A stretch of DNA of 64,000 bases from Thauera chlorobenzoica (GCF_001922305.1 NZ_CP018839.1:1054001-1118000); one strand, 5' to 3'. Positions 1 through 12,418 are shown, counted from the first letter of the stretch. Notes: generated by a model from the letters alone, not told the origin. Numbers and translations: made by a program.

Positions 1-1274
<1,274 letters not shown>

Positions 1275-1278
<4 letters not shown>

Positions 1279-2294
1279 ACAGCGGACGCGATGCTTCTGC
1301 AGGGCAGGCCCGGGCTGCGCCGGACCCCGCGCCGGTCCCGGCGCTGCGCCTGCTCGCCGACATGCTGCGCATCCGCCGCATGGAGGAAAAGTGCGCCGAG
1401 CTTTACGGCACGGGCCGGATCCGCGGCTTCCTCCACCTCTATATCGGCGAGGAGGCCTGCGCCACCGGCACGATCCATGCGCTGGAGGCCGGGGACAACG
1501 TCGTTGCCACCTACCGCGAGCACGGCCATGCGCTGCTGCGCGGGGTCGGCATGGAGGCGATCATGGCCGAGATGTTCGGCAAGGCGACGGGCTGCTCGCG
1601 CGGTCGTGGTGGCTCGATGCACCTGTTCGATGTCGCACACCGCTTCTATGGCGGTAATGCGATTGTCGGTGGGGGACTGCCGCTCGCGGTCGGCCTGGCG
1701 CTGGCGGACCGGCTGCAGGGCCGGCCCGGCGTGACGGCCTGCATTTTCGGCGAGGGGGCGGTCGCCGAAGGCGCTTTCCACGAGTCGATGAACCTGGCCG
1801 CGCTGTGGCGGCTGCCGGTGCTGTTCTGCTGCGAGAACAACTTGTACGCGATGGGTACCGCGCTCGCACGCTCCGAATCGCAGACCGATCTGTGTGCCAA
1901 GGCAGCGGGCTACGCGGTGCCTGCTGCCCGTGCCGACGGCATGGACGTGGGTGCGGTTTGCGCCGCGGTGCGGGCGGCGGCGCAAGCGGTGCGGGCGGAT
2001 GGCGGCCCCTTCTTCGTCGAGCTGCAGACCTACCGTTTTCGCGCCCATTCGATGTTCGATCCCGAGCTGTACCGCGACAAGGCCGAAGTCGCGCGCTGGA
2101 AGGCGCGCGATCCGATCGAGGTTTGTGTTGCTGCCCTGAAGGCGGAGGGCGTGCTCACCGAGGCCGCCTTCTCCGCCCTCGACGCGGCGGCTCAGGCCGA
2201 AGTGGAGGCGGCGGTTGCGTCTGCCGAAGCGGCCGCGCCGGAAGCCGTGGCGGATCTGCTGAAGGACGTCCATTCTCCCGGAGCCGGAGCATGA
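1275..2294 (+). CDS. acoA: Acetoin/2-oxo-acid dehydrogenase E1 alpha subunit
   Basis: Thiamine-diphosphate-dependent E1 alpha subunit of a 2-oxo-acid dehydrogenase-type complex, 339 residues. The ThDP-binding motif runs from [12 protein letters not shown] (near residue 159) to the CENN asparagine. The N-terminal [21 protein letters not shown] and the [13 protein letters not shown] loop are typical of the PdhA/AcoA family. It overlaps the synthetase by four bases and E1 beta by four bases. Split E1 subunits, a single-lipoyl E2 and a linked acetyl-CoA synthetase favour an acetoin-dehydrogenase role (acetoin to acetyl-CoA plus acetaldehyde). Pyruvate or branched-chain 2-oxo acids cannot be excluded from sequence alone. 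Confidence 0.85.
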
Positions 2295-3265
2295 GGAGCA
2301 GCTACCGTGAAGCCCTGCGCGCGGCGCTGCGCGAAGCCCTGGTGAAGGATCCACGGGTGTTCCTGATGGGCGAGGACGTCGGCTGCTACGGCGGCACGTA
2401 TGCGGTCTCGAAGGGCTTGCTCGAAGAATTCGGCCCCGAGCGCATCCGCGATACGCCGCTGTCCGAACTCGGGTTCGTCGGTGCCGGCGTGGGCGCCGCG
2501 CTGGGCGGGATGCGGCCGATCGTCGAGGTGATGACGGTCAATTTCAGCCTGCTGGCGCTCGATCAGATCGTCAACAGCGCCGCGTTGCTGCGCCACATGT
2601 CCGGCGGGCAGCTGTCGGTGCCGCTGGTGCTGCGCATGGCGACCGGCGCCGGCCGCCAGCTCGCGGCCCAGCATTCTCACAGTCTGGAAAACTGGTACGC
2701 CCATATTCCCGGCATCCGGGTGCTGGCGCCGGGTACCGTGGCCGATGCGCGCGGGATGCTCGCGGCGGCGCTTGCGGACCCGGACCCGGTGGTGATCTTC
2801 GAGCACGTGCAGCTCTACGGCCTCGAAGACGAACTGCCTGAAGCGATCGATGCGTGCGACATCACCCGCGCCGCGGTGCGTCGGCCCGGTACCCGGGCGA
2901 GCGTGTTCGCCTGGGGCGGCTGCCTGCCCAAGGCGCTGCAGGCGGCACAGCAGCTGGCCGAGGGCGGGATCGATGTCGAAGTGGTCGACCTGCGGGTGCT
3001 GCGCCCGCTGGACTGGGAAACGATCGCCGCCTCGGTGCGCCGGACCCATCGTGCGGTGGTGGTCGATGAAGGCTGGAAGAGCGGCAGCCTGGCGGCGGAA
3101 GTGGTTGCCGGGCTCGTCGAGCGCTGCTTCTACGATCTGGACGCGCCGCCGCAGCGGGTGTGCAGCGCGGAAGTGCCGATCCCGTATGCGAAACAGTTGG
3201 AAGAGGCGGCGCTGCCGCAGCCGGAAAAGATTATCGCCGCGGTCGGGGAGGTGCTCGGTGTTTGA
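2291..3265 (+). CDS. acoB: Acetoin/2-oxo-acid dehydrogenase E1 beta subunit
   Basis: Pairs with E1 alpha to form the ThDP-dependent decarboxylating/cleaving component; 324 residues from the ATG that overlaps the E1 alpha stop. Family marks are [23 protein letters not shown] near the N-terminus, [20 protein letters not shown], the [17 protein letters not shown] segment and a C-terminal transketolase-like domain with [13 protein letters not shown] and [10 protein letters not shown]. The open frame extends much further upstream, but that part lies inside E1 alpha in another frame, so the internal ATG is taken as the start. It overlaps E2 by eight bases. Confidence 0.87.
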   Translation: MRSSYREALRAALREALVKDPRVFLMGEDVGCYGGTYAVSKGLLEEFGPERIRDTPLSELGFVGAGVGAALGGMRPIVEVMTVNFSLLALDQIVNSAALLRHMSGGQLSVPLVLRMATGAGRQLAAQHSHSLENWYAHIPGIRVLAPGTVADARGMLAAALADPDPVVIFEHVQLYGLEDELPEAIDACDITRAAVRRPGTRASVFAWGGCLPKALQAAQQLAEGGIDVEVVDLRVLRPLDWETIAASVRRTHRAVVVDEGWKSGSLAAEVVAGLVERCFYDLDAPPQRVCSAEVPIPYAKQLEEAALPQPEKIIAAVGEVLGV

Positions 3266-4463
3266 ATTCAGGTTGCCTGCGCTTGGCGCCGACATGGATG
3301 AAGGGACGCTGCTGGAATGGTGCGTCCAGCCCGGCGACACGGTGAAGAAAGGCCAGGTGGTGGCGGTGGTCGATACGTCGAAGGCCGCCGTGGATGTGGA
3401 AATCTGGCAGGCGGGCACGGTGCACGAACTGCTTGCCGTGCCGGGCACCCGGATCCGGGTCGGCACGGTGATGGCGAGCCTGCTGGCGGAGGGCGAGGCA
3501 CCTCCGGCGGCAGCGCCGCGCCTGCGCATCTCGCCGGCGGCGCGCCGGCGGGCCGCTGAGCTCGGGGTGGATCCGGCCACGGTGCACGGCACCGGCGCAG
3601 GCGGCGCGCTCACCCTGGCCGACGTCGAGCAGGCCGCGGCGCAGGGGGAAGGCCCGGCCCCGGGCGCAGAAACAGGGGGCGCGGGAGGGCGGGACCTCAC
3701 CGTCCCCGCTGCGCGGGTGCCGCCGCTCGTTCCGGCTCAGCGTGAGGCCGAAACCCGACGCACGATCGCGGCAGCGATGAGCCGCGCGAAACGCGAGATT
3801 CCGCACTACTACCTGCTCGAGACCATCCCGCTGGCGCGTGCGGGCGCCTGGCTGGCGCAAGCCAATGCCGGGCGGCCGATCACCGGGCGGCTGCTGATGG
3901 CGGTGCTGCTGCTGAAAGCGGTGGCGCTGGCGTTGGGGAAGTTCCCGGCCTTGAACGGCTTCTACCGCGACGGCCGCTTCGAGCCGTCGGCAGCGATAAA
4001 CCTCGGTGTCGCGATCTCGCTGCGCCAGGGGGGGCTGATCGCTCCTGCGCTGCACGATGCCGGGCATAAGCCGGTCGAGGTGCTGATGCAGGAACTCACC
4101 GATCTGGTGCGGCGGGCGCGCGCGGGCTCGCTGCGCAGTTCGGAAATGAGCGATCCGACGGTGACCGTGACCAACCTCGGCGAGCAGGGCGCAGAGGCGG
4201 TGGTGGGCGTGATCTACCCGCCACAGGTGGCGCTGGTCGGCTTCGGCCGGATCGACGTGCGGCCCTGGGTGCACGAAGACGGCAGCCTCGGGACCTGCCC
4301 GGCGGTGGTCGCCAGCCTGGCGGCCGATCACCGGGTTTCGGACGGCCATTACGGTGCGCGCTTCCTGGCCGAGTTGCGCGCGTTGCTGCAGCACCCGCAG
4401 GCCTTGCAGGCGGCGCAACCGGCCCCGGGGGCGGCGTGTGAAGCGGATGGGGAGGTGCGGTGA
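3258..4463 (+). CDS. acoC: Dihydrolipoamide acyltransferase E2 component
   Basis: Core acyltransferase that moves the acyl group from E1 to CoA via a swinging lipoyl arm; about 401 residues from a GTG start that overlaps E1 beta. Domains in order: one lipoyl domain (residues 1-80) with the lipoylated lysine in DTSKAAVDV (Lys42), a peripheral-subunit-binding domain around [17 protein letters not shown], an Ala/Gly-rich linker, and the catalytic domain ending in the HxxxDG motif ([15 protein letters not shown]). No E3 (lipoamide dehydrogenase) gene follows, so E3 must come from elsewhere in the genome. The next gene is an acyl carrier protein, which is unusual for an E2 operon. Confidence 0.87.
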   Translation: MFEFRLPALGADMDEGTLLEWCVQPGDTVKKGQVVAVVDTSKAAVDVEIWQAGTVHELLAVPGTRIRVGTVMASLLAEGEAPPAAAPRLRISPAARRRAAELGVDPATVHGTGAGGALTLADVEQAAAQGEGPAPGAETGGAGGRDLTVPAARVPPLVPAQREAETRRTIAAAMSRAKREIPHYYLLETIPLARAGAWLAQANAGRPITGRLLMAVLLLKAVALALGKFPALNGFYRDGRFEPSAAINLGVAISLRQGGLIAPALHDAGHKPVEVLMQELTDLVRRARAGSLRSSEMSDPTVTVTNLGEQGAEAVVGVIYPPQVALVGFGRIDVRPWVHEDGSLGTCPAVVASLAADHRVSDGHYGARFLAELRALLQHPQALQAAQPAPGAACEADGEVR

Positions 4464-4750
4464 TGAGCGGTGGAGAATTGAGCAGTGACGAACTGGGCAG
4501 TGACGAATTGCGGGCGATCGTGATCGAGACCCTGAAGACGGTTGCACCCGAACTGGACGAGGAGGCGCTGCGCTCCGACCGGCCTCTGCGCCGGCAGGTC
4601 GACCTGGATTCGATGGACTGGCTCAACTTCCTGGTCGGCCTGGCCGGGCGGCTGCAGGTCGAGATCGCCGAGGCCGACTACGGGAAATTGAACACGATCG
4701 ACGACCTCGTCGCCCATCTGCGTACCCGGCTCGCCGCGCGCGGGGACTGA
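4463..4750 (+). CDS. Acyl carrier protein
   Basis: A 95-residue acyl carrier protein. The phosphopantetheine attachment serine is in DLDSMDWLNFL, preceded by an acidic helix and followed by VEIAEADYGKLNTIDDLV, the usual ACP helix II/III pattern. The ATG shares one base with the E2 stop (TGATG), so it is translationally coupled to E2. The N-terminus carries a near-perfect 15-bp duplication coding SSDEL/GSDEL. It is not near any fatty-acid synthesis gene. An ACP joined to an acyl-forming dehydrogenase and an acyl-CoA synthetase suggests it accepts or stores an acyl group made by these enzymes, but that is inference. Confidence 0.85.
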   Translation: MSGGELSSDELGSDELRAIVIETLKTVAPELDEEALRSDRPLRRQVDLDSMDWLNFLVGLAGRLQVEIAEADYGKLNTIDDLVAHLRTRLAARGD

Positions 4751-4934
4751 ATCCGTCGCCTGGCGCAGGCGAAGGGACGGTGAACGGGGGCGTTTTCCGG
4801 CGGTACGCACTTCCCCGGCCCGGTCGCCGCGGGGGGCGCCGGTCCTCCGAGGTGGACGATCCGCTCCGGGCAGGGAACAATGCGGGCTCGGCCCCGGCCA
4901 GGGCCGGCTTCCATGCAACCGAAGGAGCGCATGC

Positions 4935-6044
4935 ATGACTTCCCTGTTCGACCCCATCCGGGTCGGCGACCTCGACCTTGCCAACCGCATCGTCATGGCG
5001 CCGCTGACGCGCAACCGCGCCACCGCCGGCGAGCTGGCGGGACCGATGACCGTGGAGTACTACCGGCAGCGCGCCAGCGCCGGCCTGATCATCGCCGAAG
5101 GCAGCCAGATCAGCGCGATGGCGCAGGGCTACCTCGACACGCCGGGCATCTACACGCCGGAGCAGGTCGCGGCCTGGCGTAGGGTCACCGATGCCGTGCA
5201 TGCCGCGGGCGGACGCATCGTGATCCAGCTCTGGCATGTCGGGCGCATTTCGCACGTGTCGCTGCTGCCGGGAGGGGCGGCGCCGGTGTCGTCCACCGCC
5301 CGGCGTGCGCCGACCCAGACCTTCACTCGCGACGGCTTCGTCGATGTTTCCACGCCGCGCGCGCTGCGCGACGACGAGTTGCCCGGGCTGGTCGCCGACT
5401 ACCGCCACGCCGCGCGCTGCGCACGCGAAGCCGGCTTCGACGGTGTCGAAGTGCATGCCGCCAACACCTACCTGCTCGAGCAGTTCCTGCGCGACAGCGT
5501 CAACGACCGCAGCGGCCCTTACGGCGGCAGCATCGCCAACCGCGCCCGCCTGCTGCTGGAAGTGATGCAGGCCGTCAGTGCGGAGATCGGCGCCGGCCGT
5601 TGCGGCGTGCGCCTGAGCCCGATGATGACCTTCGGCGGCAGCACGCCGCGCGACAGCGACCCGCAGGCGCTCTACGGCTACGTCGTGGAGCAGCTCGCGC
5701 GGCTTGGCCTGGCCTACCTCCACGTCATCGAAGGCGAGACCGGCGGTGCCCGCCATCCGGCCGGCGCCCCCGTTTTCGACTACGACGCGCTGCGCCGCCG
5801 CTTTCCCGGCGCGTGGATGGTGAACAACGGCTATCGCCGTGCCGAGGCGATCGAGGCGGTCGCCGGCGGCCGGGCCGATCTGGTGGCGTTCGGCCGCCCC
5901 TTCATCTGCAACCCTGACCTCGTGCGCCGGCTGCGCGAGGACGCGCCGCTCAACCCGCTGCGCACCGACAAGCTCTACGGCGGCGGCGCCGAGGGCTATA
6001 TCGACTACCCGACGCTGGAAGAAAGTAAAGAGGAGCAGGAATGA
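4935..6044 (+). CDS. Old yellow enzyme family NADH:flavin oxidoreductase
   Basis: FMN-dependent ene-reductase of the old yellow enzyme family (NemA/xenobiotic reductase group), 369 residues, which reduces activated C=C bonds or nitro groups with NAD(P)H. Seen: the N-terminal LFDPIRVGDLDLANRIVMAPLTRNRA barrel start, the ligand-binding His/Asn pair in VHAANTYLLEQFL, the DSVNDRSGPYGGSIANRARL signature and the phosphate-binding end ADLVAFGRPFICNPDLVRRL. A Shine-Dalgarno GAAGGAG lies ahead of the start. The stop overlaps the next ATG, coupling it to the transglutaminase-like gene. The natural substrate cannot be read from sequence. Confidence 0.88.
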   Translation: MTSLFDPIRVGDLDLANRIVMAPLTRNRATAGELAGPMTVEYYRQRASAGLIIAEGSQISAMAQGYLDTPGIYTPEQVAAWRRVTDAVHAAGGRIVIQLWHVGRISHVSLLPGGAAPVSSTARRAPTQTFTRDGFVDVSTPRALRDDELPGLVADYRHAARCAREAGFDGVEVHAANTYLLEQFLRDSVNDRSGPYGGSIANRARLLLEVMQAVSAEIGAGRCGVRLSPMMTFGGSTPRDSDPQALYGYVVEQLARLGLAYLHVIEGETGGARHPAGAPVFDYDALRRRFPGAWMVNNGYRRAEAIEAVAGGRADLVAFGRPFICNPDLVRRLREDAPLNPLRTDKLYGGGAEGYIDYPTLEESKEEQE

Positions 6045-6721
6045 GCAGTAACAACGATATGCAGGCGTATCTGGCCCCGAGCGATTTTTTCGATTTCCAC
6101 CATCCGCGCGTGCGCGACTTCATTGACGAGGCCGTCGGCGCTGCCGCCGATCCGGTGGAGCGCGCGGTGCGCCTGTATTACGCGGTGCGCGACGGCGTGC
6201 GCTACGACCCCTACCGCTTTTACATGAGAAGGGAATATTTCATCGCCAGCCGCACGGTCGCCGAGGGGGCCGCGTATTGCGTGCCGAAGGCCATCCTGCT
6301 GGCCGCGGCGGCGCGCGGCGCGGGCATCCCGGCGCGGGTGGGCTTCGCCGATGTGCGCAACCACCTCAGCACCGAGCGCCTGCGCGAGCTCGTCGGCGGC
6401 GACCTGTACCGCTGGCACGGCTACGTTGCGCTCCATCTGGAGGGGCGCTGGGTCAAGGCCACGCCGGCGTTCAACCTGCAGATGTGCGAGCGCTTCGACG
6501 TCAAGCCGCTCGAATTCAACGGCCGCGACGATTCGCTGATGCATCCTTACAACGCGCGCGACGAGCGCCACATGGAGTATGTGAACGAGCGCGGGGTGTT
6601 CGACGATTTTCCGTTCGAGGAACTCGTCGACGACATGCGGACCTTCCACCCGCGCCTGGTGGATGCGGCCGAAGCGAGCTTGAGAGGCGACTTCGAGCAC
6701 GAGGCGATGGTCGATCGCTGA
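6041..6721 (+). CDS. Transglutaminase-like domain protein
   Basis: A 226-residue cytoplasmic protein with the papain-like transglutaminase fold. The likely nucleophile is the Cys in GAAYCVPKAILLAAAARGAGIPARVGFADV, followed by the His in YRWHGYVALHLEGRWVKATPAF. This is the order and spacing seen in bacterial transglutaminase-like proteases/hydrolases. There is no signal peptide or membrane segment. Translation is coupled to the upstream flavin reductase by ATGA. Bacterial members of this superfamily are mostly peptidases or amidases of unknown substrate, so no specific reaction is assigned. It is convergent with the Lon-like gene. Confidence 0.75.
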   Translation: MSSNNDMQAYLAPSDFFDFHHPRVRDFIDEAVGAAADPVERAVRLYYAVRDGVRYDPYRFYMRREYFIASRTVAEGAAYCVPKAILLAAAARGAGIPARVGFADVRNHLSTERLRELVGGDLYRWHGYVALHLEGRWVKATPAFNLQMCERFDVKPLEFNGRDDSLMHPYNARDERHMEYVNERGVFDDFPFEELVDDMRTFHPRLVDAAEASLRGDFEHEAMVDR

Positions 6722-6811
6722 GCGATACGGCGCCCCCGGCCGCTCAGCGGGCGCTTGCGCGCTCGTGACCGAGGGCAGGGGCGGCCGGCGATGCGCGGGC
6801 GCCGGCCCGGT

Positions 6812-9298
6812 TCAGCCGGCGGGGTCTTTGCCGGCGCTGTTTTCCGGGCTGTCCTCGGGCGCGCGGGCTTCGCCTTCCCGCCGCGCCGCGCCGCTGGCGC
6901 CGCCCGCCCGGCGACCGGCCTCGCGCCGCATCCGGGCGAGCTTTTGCAGGCCGGAGAGGGCGCGCTGCCCGACCGACCCTTCCGCCATGGTTCCGTCCTC
7001 GCCGGGCGCGCCGGCCGGCAGGCCGGTGAGCAACTCGAGCGCCTCGTCGATGTCGGCGACCGCCCACACGTGGAACTGCCCGGCGCGCACGGCCTCGACC
7101 ACGTCGGCATGGAGCATCAGGTTGCAGACGTTGGCGCGGGGAATCAGCACCCCCTGCGCGCCGTCGAGCCCGCGCGCCGTGCACAGGGCGAAGAAGCCTT
7201 CGATCTTTTCGTTGATGCCCCCCACCGGCTGGACCGCGCCGTACTGGTTCACCGAGCCGGTGACTGCGATCGACTGGCGCAGCGGCGTGCGCGCGAGCGC
7301 CGACAGCAGCGCGGCGAGTTCGGCGAGCGAGGCGCTGTCGCCCTCAACGCCGCCGTAGGACTGCTCGAAGACCAGACTCGCCTTCAGCGATAGCGGCATC
7401 ATCCAGCCGAAGCGGGCGGCGAGGAAGGACGACAGGATCAGCACGCCCTTGGAATGGATCGGTCCGGCCAGGTGCACCTCGCGCTCGATGTCGACGATCT
7501 CGCCTTCGCCCACGCGCACGGTGGCGGTGATGCGCACCGGATGGGCGAAGCTGCTCTCGCCCAGTTGGACGACGGCGAGGCCGTTGACCTGGCCGATGTG
7601 GCTGCCGCTGGTGTCGACCAGCATCTGGCCGCGCAGGATCGCATCCAGGTACTGGCGGCCGATGCGCTCGTTGCGGCGGTGGTGGGCCTCGAGTGCAGCC
7701 TCGACGTGTTCGCGCTCGATCAGCGCAGAGCCGGCGGCAGCGGCGAAATGGGCGGCTTCGTGCATGCGGTCGTCCAGCGGCCGGATCCGCGTGCTCAGCC
7801 GTTCGGCATCGCCGGCGAGGCGGGCGGCGTGTTCGATGAGGCGCGCCAGGGCCGCCGCCGACAGCGGGCGCAGGCCCTGGCGCCGTGCCAGGGTGGCGAT
7901 CAGGCGGGCATAGCGGGCGCTGCTCTCGGCGGTGCGCTCGATCTCGCTGTCGAGGTCGGCGTTGATCTTGAACAACGCCGGGAACTCCGGATCGAGCTGT
8001 GACAGCAGGTAGTAGAGCATGCGCTCGCCGACCAGCACGATCTTCAGTTCGAGTGGCACCGGTTCGGGTTCGAGCTGCACCGTGCCGGTGACCCCGACCA
8101 GTTCGGCGAGTGATTCGATGCGCACCTTGTCGGCCATCAGTGCGCGCTTGAGCCCCTCCCAGGCGTAGGGCTGGGACAGCAGCTTGAGTGCGTCCAGCAC
8201 CAGGAAGCCGCCGTTGGCGCGGTGCAGGGCGCCGGCGCGGATCAGGGTGAAGTTGCTGACCAGGGTGCCCATGTGCACGACGTGGTCGATGCGTCCGACC
8301 AGGTTCTGCAGCGTCGGATGGTCCTCATAGACCAGCGGGCGGGCGCCGGTGGCGGGGTTTTCGACCAGCAGGTTGACCTGGTAGCGCTGCACCGAGATCG
8401 TGCCCGAATAGGTCACGCCCTCGCTGTCTTCGTCGGCATGCGGAGCGGCGCGCAGGGATTCGCCGCTGGCGATGACGTCGCGGTGTACCGCGTCGAGGTG
8501 TTCGAGTACCGCCGGAAGGTCGGCATGCCGCGCCTTGAGCTCGTCGATCATGTGGCCGACGGTGGTGCCGAGCGCGTCCTGGCCGGCCTCGCGCACCTGC
8601 TTCTGCAGCTCCCGGCGCCAGCGCGGGAATTCGCTCATCAGCTGCTGCATCCGATCGCGCAGCACCTTGATGTGCTCGCCCAGCTCCTGCTGGCGGGCTT
8701 CGGGCAGCTGGTCAAATTCCTCCTTGCTGAGGGTGTCGTCCTCGCCTTTCATCGGCATGAAGGCGAAGCCGTGCGGAGTGCGCAGCAGCGCCACGCCGAG
8801 CCGCCGGGCCTCGTCACCGAGGGCGCGCAGTGCCTCCTCCTCGCGCTGCTTGGCCTCTTCCTGCAGTGCGCCGATGCGGGCGCGGTAGTCGTCGCTTTCG
8901 AACACCGCGCCGATCGCCGGGATCAGCTCTTCGACGAAACGCTGCATGTGATCGCGGAAACCCGCTCCGCGCCCGCAGGGCAGGCGCAGGATGGATGGTC
9001 GCGAGGGGTGGCTGAAGTTCCACACGTAGCACCAGTCGGCCGCGGCTGGACCGTGCCCGCGCTCGGCGGCGAGGAGGTGGCTGATCAGCGCGTGGCGCCC
9101 GCTGCCGGCCTCGCCGAGGACGAAGAGGTTGTAACCGCCATCCCGGATGTCGAGGGCAAGGCGGACCGCCTCGACGGCGCGCGGATGCAGCTGGCTGGTA
9201 TCGGTGTCGCTCAGCTCGGCGGTGCTGGCAACGCCGAAGGTGGAAGGGTCGCAGGCGGTGTGAAGGCGCTCGGACGGTAGCGCGGGCACTGGGCTCAT
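6812..9298 (-). CDS. Lon-family ATP-dependent protease (LonB/YcbZ-like)
   Basis: An 828-residue Lon-related protease of the COG1067/YcbZ type. The N-terminal AAA part has a P-loop-like GEAGSGRHALI in which the usual GK(S/T) is GRH, then a long charged coiled-coil insertion (about residues 150-270). A second ATPase-like region follows (NLVGRIDHVV, ALHRANGGFLVLDALKLL). The C-terminal Lon protease domain holds the Ser-Lys dyad: Ser in EGDSASLAELAALLSAL and Lys in PVGGINEKIEGFF. The tail (last 50 residues) is Arg/Ala/Gly rich. It is transcribed divergently from groES-groEL across a short region that contains the heat-shock signals, so stress control is plausible. Confidence 0.82.
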   Translation of the reverse strand: MSPVPALPSERLHTACDPSTFGVASTAELSDTDTSQLHPRAVEAVRLALDIRDGGYNLFVLGEAGSGRHALISHLLAAERGHGPAAADWCYVWNFSHPSRPSILRLPCGRGAGFRDHMQRFVEELIPAIGAVFESDDYRARIGALQEEAKQREEEALRALGDEARRLGVALLRTPHGFAFMPMKGEDDTLSKEEFDQLPEARQQELGEHIKVLRDRMQQLMSEFPRWRRELQKQVREAGQDALGTTVGHMIDELKARHADLPAVLEHLDAVHRDVIASGESLRAAPHADEDSEGVTYSGTISVQRYQVNLLVENPATGARPLVYEDHPTLQNLVGRIDHVVHMGTLVSNFTLIRAGALHRANGGFLVLDALKLLSQPYAWEGLKRALMADKVRIESLAELVGVTGTVQLEPEPVPLELKIVLVGERMLYYLLSQLDPEFPALFKINADLDSEIERTAESSARYARLIATLARRQGLRPLSAAALARLIEHAARLAGDAERLSTRIRPLDDRMHEAAHFAAAAGSALIEREHVEAALEAHHRRNERIGRQYLDAILRGQMLVDTSGSHIGQVNGLAVVQLGESSFAHPVRITATVRVGEGEIVDIEREVHLAGPIHSKGVLILSSFLAARFGWMMPLSLKASLVFEQSYGGVEGDSASLAELAALLSALARTPLRQSIAVTGSVNQYGAVQPVGGINEKIEGFFALCTARGLDGAQGVLIPRANVCNLMLHADVVEAVRAGQFHVWAVADIDEALELLTGLPAGAPGEDGTMAEGSVGQRALSGLQKLARMRREAGRRAGGASGAARREGEARAPEDSPENSAGKDPAG

Positions 9299-9392
9299 CG
9301 GCGTAACCTCCGCAGTTCGTTGCCCGCAGCATAACGCCTGGGGCTAGTGCGGGCCAGTCCGGTGGCCGATGTGGGTGAATCGTAGGCAGCCC

Positions 9393-9420
9393 CTTGAAAT
9401 CCCCCGGGGGCGTCCCTATT
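9393..9420 (+). promoter_or_regulatory. Sigma32-type heat-shock promoter of groESL
   Basis: CTTGAAA at 9393-9399 matches the sigma32 -35 consensus exactly. TCCCTATT at 9413-9420 is close to the -10 consensus CCCCATNT, with a 13-bp spacer inside the normal 11-16 range. It lies directly before the CIRCE element and about 130 bp upstream of groES. Functional use is inferred from consensus matching. Confidence 0.72.
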
Positions 9421-9421
9421 A

Positions 9422-9448
9422 TTAGCACTCGTTGGCAGTGAGTGCTAA
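9422..9448 (+). promoter_or_regulatory. CIRCE operator for HrcA
   Basis: A perfect inverted repeat: TTAGCACTC (9422-9430), a 9-bp spacer, then GAGTGCTAA (9440-9448). This is the exact CIRCE consensus bound by the heat-shock repressor HrcA. It sits just downstream of the sigma32-like promoter and upstream of groES, where HrcA binding would block transcription of the chaperonin operon at normal temperature. Confidence 0.95.
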
Positions 9449-9549
9449 CAGTGCTGGCTGTATGCGCTGCACGCCGGCTGCGAAAGTTTCATGCGGGAGA
9501 AAATCCCGCACTTAATCACATGATTGAATCCGAACAAGGAGAGAACTCG

Positions 9550-9840
9550 ATGAAAATTCGTCCCCTGCACGATCGCGTGATCGTCAAGCGTCTGGAAGCC
9601 GAACGCAAGACCGCCAGCGGTATCGTGATCCCCGATTCCGCCGGCGAAAAACCCGACCAGGGCGAAGTGCTGGCGGTCGGCAACGGCAAGATCCTCGACG
9701 ACGGCAAGGTCCGTCCGATGGCCGTCAAGGTGGGCGACAAGGTGCTGTTCGGCAAGTACGCCGGCCAGACCGTGAAGGTCGAGGGTGAAGAGCTCCTCGT
9801 CATGCGCGAAGAGGACATCATGGGTGTGGTCGAGGCCTGA
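9550..9840 (+). CDS. groES: Co-chaperonin GroES
   Basis: Hsp10 lid of the GroEL folding chamber, 96 residues, the full family length. It begins [18 protein letters not shown] and contains the mobile-loop region [21 protein letters not shown] and the C-terminal [19 protein letters not shown]. The chosen ATG follows the Shine-Dalgarno AAGGAGAGAAC. It is first gene of the groESL operon, under the CIRCE/sigma32 signals upstream. Confidence 0.98.
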   Translation: MKIRPLHDRVIVKRLEAERKTASGIVIPDSAGEKPDQGEVLAVGNGKILDDGKVRPMAVKVGDKVLFGKYAGQTVKVEGEELLVMREEDIMGVVEA

Positions 9841-9918
9841 ACCTCCCGCATTCGGTTCGCCCCGGTAGCGCATCGGCGCCCAGGCGCAGATGCACAGGAA
9901 ATATTTTAGGAGTTCTGA

Positions 9919-11565
<1,647 letters not shown>

Positions 11566-11605
11566 AACCCCACCCGCTTCCCGGCTCCGGCCGGGAGCCT
11601 GCTGC

Positions 11606-11645
11606 AAAGGCGAAAGCCCCGCTTCGGCGGGGCTTTCGCCTTTTT
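11606..11645 (+). terminator. Rho-independent terminator of groESL
   Basis: A 17-bp perfect stem (11606-11622 pairing with 11627-11643) around a TTCG tetraloop. The 3' arm runs into a T-run (11641-11645). It lies 40 bases after the groEL stop codon. Confidence 0.95.
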
Positions 11646-11731
11646 GGTGCGCTCCACACGGCGTGCGCCGCGGATGCCTCTCTGTAGCGAAGCATGGGAT
11701 AATCCGGCCTTTCTGGGATAGGTCCTGATCT

Positions 11732-12418
11732 ATGCGCATCTTGTTGGCAGAGGACGATCCGGTCATCGCCGACGGCATCTGCCGTGCGTTGCGGCGGGGC
11801 GGCTGTGCCGTCGATCACGTGGGCGACGGGCTCGATGCGGATGCGGCAGTCAGCTCGCAGGCCTACGATCTGCTGATCCTCGATCTGGGCCTGCCGCGGC
11901 TGAACGGTATCGAAGTGCTCAAGCGCCTGCGCGCACGCAAGTCGGTTCAGCCGGTGCTGATCCTGACGGCCCAGGATGGCGTCGATGACCGCGTGCGCGG
12001 ACTCGATGCGGGCGCCGACGACTACCTGACCAAGCCTTTCGCGCTGCCCGAGCTGGAGGCGCGGGTGCGCGCGCTGAGCCGCCGGGGCACGGGGCAGCCG
12101 CGCTGCATCGAGGTCGGCCGGCTGAGCTACGACCAGGCCGACCGTGTGGTCAAGATCGACGGCCAGGTGGTGGACCTGTCGGCACGCGAGATCGGCCTGC
12201 TCGAAGTCTTTTTGCTGCGGGTAGGACGGCTGGTGAGCAAGGACCAGCTCGTCGACCACTTGTGTGGCTGGGGCGAGGAAGTGTCGAGCAACGCGATCGA
12301 AGTCTATGTCCATCGCTTGCGCAAGAAGCTCGAGGACAGCGGGATCCGGATCGTCACCGTGCGCGGCCTGGGCTACTGCCTGGAAAACCCCGATGCTGGC
12401 GCGGCGGCGAAAGCCTGA
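11732..12418 (+). CDS. OmpR-family response regulator (TctD/QseB-like)
   Basis: A 228-residue two-component response regulator. The receiver domain (residues 1-115) has the acidic pair ED-D (residues 7-9), the phospho-acceptor Asp51 in LILDLGLPRLNG, the conserved Thr of LILTA and the Lys of YLTKPF. The C-terminal winged helix has VDLSAREIGLLEVFL, the DNA-recognition segment SSNAIEVYVHRLRKKLE and the hairpin TVRGLGYCLE. It overlaps the histidine kinase gene by 26 bases. The pair resembles TctD/TctE, which in enteric bacteria controls tricarboxylate uptake; the signal here is unknown. Confidence 0.92.
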   Translation: MRILLAEDDPVIADGICRALRRGGCAVDHVGDGLDADAAVSSQAYDLLILDLGLPRLNGIEVLKRLRARKSVQPVLILTAQDGVDDRVRGLDAGADDYLTKPFALPELEARVRALSRRGTGQPRCIEVGRLSYDQADRVVKIDGQVVDLSAREIGLLEVFLLRVGRLVSKDQLVDHLCGWGEEVSSNAIEVYVHRLRKKLEDSGIRIVTVRGLGYCLENPDAGAAAKA

